From Lates calcarifer (lineage: Eukaryota > Chordata > Actinopteri > Centropomidae): a stretch of 64,000 nt of DNA. A program made the position numbers and the translations under genes. The stretch is from assembly GCF_001640805.2 (NCBI RefSeq), contig NC_066845.1, positions 23,748,307-23,812,306 of the forward strand, written 5' to 3'. Below are positions 57,311-64,000 of this stretch, one piece after another (the first letter of the stretch is position 1; each line of letters begins with the position of its first letter). The notes under the pieces were generated by a model. The model ran no database searches. It was not told the DNA's origin and was given only the letters and a program-made list of their open reading frames with translations.

Positions 57311-60300
57311 TCTATTTGATAAAGTTTGGGACACAACCACAATCTCAAACCAGCAACTCATTTCATTCAGAGCCAGTGTCCTCTATAAAAAACACTTGTA
57401 AGGGTTGACAGATGTTGACTTGTTGCTTTTCTTCCAGTTTGCAGCTGATGAGAACAGAATCGAGCAGCTTTTAGCTTCAGGCAAGTGCACAGGCCCTGCA
57501 CAGCATCTTTGTTGATCTTTGAAACAGCGATTAAAGAGGCTCTGTCGCTTTGTTAAGATCACATGAACTTTGACACGCTTCTGAACTTTGATGTCAACAA
57601 TAACAGAGGAAATCCTGAGAACCAGGGATTGTATTTTAACTACAAATCACAACCGAAAACCGAGGCCCTCAGCAGTTTTGTTGACACGCGAAACGGATGC
57701 ACGGTGCGATGTGTTCGTTTTGAGAGATGAGTCAAAACTGCGGATGGGAACGAATGTGAGACGACGTCTCCGCAGGAGGTGAAGAGAGAGTAAAAGAAGA
57801 AAGAAAAAGAGGTCTCTCACACAGAGTCTCTGGCAAAAATATGGAGTGCTAATGGAAGCAGGAAACGCATATTAATTTTAATACTTCACACGCAAATACT
57901 TCTGTACTCTCCCACCGGCTTGTGTTACTCAATGCTCAGAAGACAAAAGCCAAGCGCTTCTCATGTTTCTGACCCCAGCAGACCCTCTTTTTTTTTTTTT
58001 TTGTGCGAGTCCAGCTTCTCTTTTGGTTGACTCTGCAGCGAGGGGAAGTTTTTTTTTTTTTTTTTTTCGTAGAGCTGGGGCGTATTGCTCCCATGGGGAG
58101 ACTTGAGTTCTGACTTTGTGGGGATGAAGTGATGTGGACGACTCTTCTCGCGAGAGTGAAGCAGGTCGCCTGTTCGCTCTGTGGTCGACGTCCTCATGTT
58201 TGCGGGGAAAACAGAAGGCGATGGTGCGTGCCGATCAGCCGGAGCAGGGGCGGCTTGTGGGGACTTTCCATGAATTTGGCTACTTTCAGACTTGTTTCCA
58301 TGAGACAAGCATTTCTGGTTACAGTGGAAACACTGACAAAGCTGTGTTGGCATTTCAAACAGTATGTGTCATTATTAGATGAGGCCGCTGTGCTGAATGT
58401 GTTGGTGGTTGCATGAGAGCAGGTTGCTCAGCTGTGAAGTTTATTTCCAAAGCACCTGCACCTGCAGGGTGGAAAACATTTTCAAAATATAGTAAAACTT
58501 TACTTTTACTTTTCCACTTACAGTCTGCTTTTAACGAGAACAGAGGAGACACAAATAATAGATCGTGTTGACTTTCTGCACCTTTGTTTAGCACCACATA
58601 GGCTACATTTATCTTTTTTTTCCAACACAAACAATGAGCCTGACTCATTTTGTCAGTTTAACAAAGAGTAAAGCTGCCAGGAAACATAAAGATTATCACT
58701 CAAAATATTATTCTACAGCAGTTCAGGGCTGCAAAACATACTGTTCAAATATGCAAAATGCTGAAAATACCAATAATTCACATTTAAATAAAAAAAAAGT
58801 TTCTGGCCTACATAAATGAAAGTGTGTGAAATCTCCACATCTGCACTTTTAAATGATTTTCTCAGCGTGCCTCATTTACAGTGTGTTTATCAGAATATAG
58901 ACGGTTTAAAAAATTAACCAGAAAATAATCTAAACATTATTTTGCATGCTCTTCAATAATATGTGAAAAGCAGCCCAGTCCACTGCAGCTGCAGACGAGT
59001 TTAAAAGGCAAAAACATGTTGCAAAATAATGATAAAAATCAAAATGACTCCTCTGCGAAACTACGAACATCTTTAAAATTGTGAAGACGAGTGCAGATTT
59101 ACAAATAAGCACTCAACACACAACACACAGGAAGACACACACAAAAAGAGACTAACACAAGAGAAGAAAAGGGAAAAATATGAATAAATAAAAGTAGGTC
59201 AGCAGTGACAGAAAATAATATTTGTACCAAGTTGAGATCCAGAGTTTTCTGGGCGGTCGGACTCTTTATTGGTCAGTAAAGTGCTGCTCGCTGCAGAAAA
59301 CAACTTTATTATTCTGACTCTACAGAAAGTTCACACCCAGAACGAATCAGATGAGGCCAGAGAGCGGCTGGCACCACAGAAGAAGAGGAGAGAGGAAGAC
59401 GAGTCGGGAGAAGAAATAAGAAAAATGACTCCTGTTTTTGCCAGATTAGAATTTCAACAAGCTGCTGCTCTTCTGCTCTTTTCTTTTCCAAATCAAAGAC
59501 TGCAGTCATTTGCAATTTGATCCAAGATCCCTGAAGCTCAGAGGGTGCACCACCTCATATTATTGAAATTTTGTTTTTGATGTGACTGAAGCTGATATAA
59601 ACGTACGTGTGTGTGTCCCACCAGAGATTCATCTGGCATAAGAACTGATTTACAGCTCAGCACTGGTTGAAAGCACCACAGTTATAGTAGATTTAATACG
59701 CTCCAAAAACTGCAGTGAGGTGGACTCAACTGCATGAGACGTCTAGATAAATGTAGGCAGTGAACAAGTATAAAAACTTGCAAAGACGCAGGAGCTCTTT
59801 GATGGATTAAGGACTAAATCAAATCCAGGAATCTGGTTTAGTCTTTAAGTTCTGCAGAAATGTTAAAGTGCTCTGCAAGTTTTCTTACTTGTTCACTGTC
59901 TTCCAATTTACTTTAGTGATAGTGGTAATGAGGGAACATGTCACCTAGTGCAACAGCGTGACTCACCAGTGTGTTTCGACAACGGAGCTCTAAGGCACAG
60001 AAGAATAAGATGCATCAGTGTCGCATTTGATTTTTTTTTTTTTGGTCATTTAGAGAAAATATTGAAGAATATCAAACACCCTGTTCCTTTAACTCTTGTG
60101 GTTGTGCTGCCTAGTTACATTTTTGCAGCTGAGGAGGCTACGTTTCTGCACAATAACTCCTAAAGCAAAAGTATAAATCCAGCTTTAGCCAGAAACCAAA
60201 ACTTTGAGTCTTTGGTTTCTATGTAGCGGTTTAACTGGGTTTTTGAATCAAAGCTCAGACAGCTGATTCAAATTCAAACATTACTAAGTAGCTCTACTTT

Positions 60301-60576
60301 GCTTGCAGTAAATGATTGGACACTTCAACACATGCTGAAATCATTCCTGTTGACATCCACTGCGTCTGAGAGCTGAATCAAAGAGACGCTGACAGTCCTC
60401 ATATAACTTAATCCTGAGCAGGAGGAGGAAATAAAACAGCTCTGTGGTTTGAGAGAGAGCGCTCAGTAGAGAGGAGTGACCCAACCTGGTCGAGTGTAAC
60501 TGAGAAGGCCATGTCTGGTAACCCCAGGTGCAACAGAGGCGTTAAATGATGTGAGGAAATAAGCAGTAACTGGGGA
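57311..60576. other. Desert, no gene seen
   Basis: Contains long T runs at about 57987-58003 and 58050-58067 and AT-rich DNA. Frames at 57961-58416 on both strands are composition-random. Confidence 0.45.
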
Positions 60577-60594
60577 GTGTGTGTGTGTGTGTGT
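60577..60594 (+). repeat. (GT)n microsatellite
   Basis: About 9 GT units. Confidence 0.85.
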
Positions 60595-62007
60595 CTGTGT
60601 GCTTACTCTTTCAAAAGCGGTGTCAGGGTCGATAAGCGTCCCGCGGCGGCAGCGACCAGCTGGAAACACAGAGGAGATCTGACTCAGAGAGCAGCGCTGC
60701 AAAGTCTGCTTCACATGCAGCAGGTTGAAGATATAACCTGCAAAACCCTTTATTTAGTTTATTCATTTCGTTTTTTCAAGAAATCTTGGTGCGAAATCCT
60801 GATTGCCTCTGCCGCAAAGCCTCAATAAATCATGAAAAGTATAGTTACATGCCGTACTTTTACTGTGTCAAATAATTTTAAAAATACAAACTCTTTAGTT
60901 TGTATTTTGATGGCATTGTTGATCCTTTAAATTCTGCACATCTACTGTATTTTCCATATTACATGACTAACGCTGACATTACTGGATTGTCTCCAGATCA
61001 CAAGATCTAATTTCTGTGTGTTTTGTATATTCACTCAACGGCCCTTATTGCCTTACAATATCTGCAATTACTACTGACCCCAAGGGTAAATGTGTGACAC
61101 AAAACAAAAAAAAAAGTTTGCTAAAATGCACGACACAGCTCACATAAAACAATGCACTGCACATGACAGTGTGTCATAAAACGTGGAGTATCGGCATCGC
61201 CATCAGCTGACTCATCCCGAGCATTAAAGGTTTGAGGGCATCAGGGACAAAGTAATTTCTCACCCTGTTTGGGTAATCTGAGGCTGTCCTGAGGAAATAA
61301 GTCCAAACTCTCCATGCCACTGGATGAAGAGGGCACTCAAATTTTAGTAGAATTTAGTGTTTCTGGTATTTTGTCCTGCACTTTGACAAACAAACAAATC
61401 AGGAAAAACCTTACACTAGCCTACAATGCAGTCCAGTTCAACAAGATAAAATGTCTACAGCTTCTGATTTAGTATGAATCACAGTGATCTGGCAGTATGC
61501 TGAGTGCACGTCAGCTGACACATCAGTGCACGCTGACACTATTGTTTCATTTTGAAACTTGAACTCATGAAACCGATTAAATCATCGTTGGAAACGTGCC
61601 TCCTGAATCTTTATTTCGTGTTTTCACACGGGTTTTCCCAGGCGGAGATGGACCTGAAAGAACACAGTTGATGGTGTTGTTAAAGTTGAAACAAGTGAAC
61701 TGAATCTCAGTAAAACGGTTTCTTTGTTTGGACGGGGATCAACAAGATCTTCTTAATAAATGTTCAGTGTAAAGTTACAGGACATCAGTCAGCCATGACT
61801 GCAACGGACTGAAGAAATACATTTGCTCTTTGTCACAGTGGCGTGTATGAGGTATAGAGGGAGCGGTACGCTGCATTTAAAGGGTTTGAAGGGTGGTGTC
61901 GTTTTTGTTTTTATAAAGGGCTAAGAAAAAAAGAGGAACAACCTCTGGTAGTAAACTAATTTTGCTTCTAAGGCCATGGAGCACATAATTAGTGGAGTCA
62001 TTCTTTT
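60595..62007. other. Desert, no gene seen
   Basis: Plain intergenic DNA. A unique-looking GC-balanced part lies at about 61180-61330 but lacks further support. Confidence 0.45.
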
Positions 62008-62462
62008 GTTCCCAAGCTCCAATGTTCCCAGGGTCCTATGTTCCCAAGGTCATATGCTCCCAGGGTCCTGTGTTCCTAAATTCTACATATGTGCCTTCCC
62101 AGGGAACTGTGTTCCCCAGTTCTATACATGTGCTTTCCAGGGGTCCTGTGTTCCCCAGTTCTACAGATGTGTTTTCCCAGAGTCATATGTTCCCAAGGTC
62201 CTCTGTTACTTTGTTCTACATGTGTGCCCTCCTGGGAACCTGTGTTCCCAAGGTCCTATGTTCCCCAGTTCTATACATGTGCTTCCCAAGGGTCCTATGT
62301 TCCCAACTATGTTCCCCAGTTCTACATATGTGCCCTCCCAGGGTCCCATGTTCCCAGAGCCCTATGTTCTCAAATTTGTATGTTCCCGGGGTCCCATGTT
62401 CCCCAGCTCTACGTAGCACATAATGGGAGCCTGAAAAACATGTTCCCCAGCTTTGTATGTGC
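62008..62462 (+). repeat. Minisatellite of TGTTCCC/GGTCC units
   Basis: About 450 bp of imperfect tandem units of roughly 50 bases: TGTTCCCCAGTTCTACATAT, then GTGCCCTCCCAGGG, then TCCTATGTTCCCAAGG. Within each unit a 14-17-base subunit (TGTTCCCAGGGTCCTA) is repeated. All three + frames and one - frame stay open for 100-146 codons, an artefact of a repeat without stops. Confidence 0.9.
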
Positions 62463-64000
62463 CTAATATAACCTGGGCTATTGTGGGAATTTGTCAAAGG
62501 GTTTTTTCTTTGATTACCTCCATGAGTTGTCATCAAGTGGTAAGGATGCTTTGGCCTGTGTTTACCATGATATCACTGTATGTAGCCAGGAAACTGCATA
62601 TTTAAAACCCTTCGATTGTTTTGAAGTAGAACAGGAGAGATGTTTTAAAAACCAGAGCTTAGCGAGGGTGAAGTGAATGATTTCATTTTGTCATTGTGAT
62701 TTCTCCTCTTAGTACAAATGCCATACAAAATAATTCATTAACATGTCATCTGAGTTGATTTTAAAAGACCTACTTTTTGCTTTAAGTGCATTTAACGTTA
62801 GTAATTTCTCTTCGATACTGTTTCATTACTGGAAGAGTGTTTTGTAATGCAGGAAGTGGGTGCAGGTATAACATTTCTACCACTGTAAACCAGTGACTAA
62901 ATGAGGCAGGACGTATTCATCCATGTCAGACGTCTTTATAGCTTGAGAAGACACATTATCCACTTCCTTAACTGGCAATGAGCACATTTCCCGTCATGAT
63001 CTGGCACACAAGTCATCACTTGGTTAAAAAAAATAAAACATACCATTTAATATTTGATTCCCCCCTTTCCGCCAATGTTTTAAATGATGTCTAACGCTGT
63101 CTTGGTTTTCACACTCTTGCACTTTCTACTTTTATTTAATTTTCCCACTTCTGACCTCGCACAGTGAATGTGTTCCTGCAGACTGAGTAATGATTTTGGA
63201 GATGGAGTTGAGTCTCTCCGGAGGCAACCGTGAAACTTTGCTCCCTGGATCGACTCTAAAGATGAAATCATAAAAAACCTCAAACTCTCTTTGATCTAAA
63301 AAAGCTGCTCTCCAGTAAAATATTCAGATTGGTAAAGATTGACAAACCGCCTCAAAGACGGATGTGAAATTGGAACGAGCCGAGTTATTCTGCAAAAACA
63401 CAATATTACACTTTTATGAGCCAATAGCATTTAAGGACTTCCTAAGTGGTGGAACCATAGTAACAGATTAACTCAATATGAAGACACCTTTTATGACCAC
63501 TGATGTCATTTTGCAGGAACTAGAACCGCAAACTGGCAAAGGCTTTTACATCGGTGATAAAACATGAGATTAGCACAGATCTTTTTATCCAAAGTCGTAG
63601 CATGTAAAGAATCCCTGAGTGGTTCCAGTGAGGTCTATTATACATGAAAGTGGTGGTTATGCCAGCATTACCACTCAGATATAGATTCAGTCACAGTCAA
63701 CGGTCGACTGGATCGATTTAATAAGCGTCACAAAGCTGTAAAATGTTACAAAGGTAGTGTAATGTATTGTATACCTTCTAAATCTGTTAAGGCTAATGTG
63801 TTAGCATCCAGCAAGAGAGCAACAGAGCAACATTACCATCCAAATGGAGTTGTTTTTTTTCCACCAGAAGAATGTAAGTGCAACATTCACTCACTTTTTA
63901 GCTCTGCTTTTGGTCTCCACCATCTCCAGAGACAAATATCTGGCTCCTTAGCTGTTAAATGCTCCACTGTGTTCCCCAGCTTTAAGGTTAGCTGCCCACT
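62463..64000. other. Window end, no gene seen
   Basis: AT-moderate intergenic DNA running off the window. The next expected gene in the vertebrate order (smarca2) is not reached. Confidence 0.45.

Noticed and set aside
61976..62466. Proteins of 125-146 aa rich in VPSSTHV-type repeats
   Set aside because: Open in every + frame because the minisatellite unit lacks stops.
1..64000. CRISPR arrays, prokaryotic operons, tRNA or rRNA genes
   Set aside because: None seen; the repeats are eukaryotic satellite or transposon types and no tRNA cloverleaf or rRNA segment was recognised.

Overview
The window is vertebrate, almost certainly teleost, nuclear DNA. It has AT-rich non-coding sequence, GT-AG introns, many (CA)n/(TG)n microsatellites, and dispersed repeats of kinds common in ray-finned fish. 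Against this stand a few GC-rich exons that read as DM-domain transcription factors. The gene order is that of the conserved DMRT1-DMRT3-DMRT2 cluster, with all three genes on the + strand. The species cannot be named from the sequence; the intron sizes and repeat types suggest a percomorph-like fish.

Layout. (1) 1-3766: the last part of dmrt1, meaning the 3' end of its final intron and a 48-codon terminal exon. The DM-domain exons lie upstream of the window. (2) 3767-14590: about 10.8 kb between dmrt1 and dmrt3, with repeat relics and one low-repeat block (12.65-13.05 kb) that looks like a conserved regulatory element. (3) 14591-17656: complete two-exon dmrt3, 474 aa, with DM domain in exon 1 and DMA domain in exon 2, followed by a 3' UTR with a poly(A) signal at 18025. 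(4) 18.05-27.07 kb: about 9 kb between dmrt3 and dmrt2, holding a roughly 1.1 kb degenerate minisatellite, a MITE-like element and a probable non-coding first exon and promoter of dmrt2. (5) 27075-30873: complete coding region of dmrt2 (the dmrt2a type by linkage) in three coding exons, 529 aa, with a poly(A) signal at 31140. (6) 31.15-64.0 kb: about 33 kb with no gene I can support. It holds microsatellites, LINE/SINE-like fragments, several repeat families also found on the other side of the genes, a second minisatellite (62.0-62.5 kb) and several low-repeat blocks that may be distal enhancers.

How the genes relate. All three encode zinc-module DNA-binding proteins that read related sites. 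By family knowledge, Dmrt1 acts in testis determination and maintenance, Dmrt3 in commissural spinal interneurons and gonad, and Dmrt2 in somite/dermomyotome and left-right patterning. They are tandem paralogues with separate promoters, not an operon, and probably share some regulatory sequence.

Most interesting observations: a near-identical pair of repeat copies in inverted orientation on either side of dmrt3-dmrt2 (10.1 and 46.2 kb); an eh1-like FSVEAIL motif near the Dmrt2 C-terminus; an open reading frame that runs 102 codons through the dmrt2 DM-exon splice donor; a THAP-like N-terminal fragment behind a GC-box/TATA sequence at 50.9 kb; and the candidate regulatory blocks in the downstream desert. 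I found no convincing wholly new system. No alignment or database search was possible, so conservation and repeat-family names are inferences.
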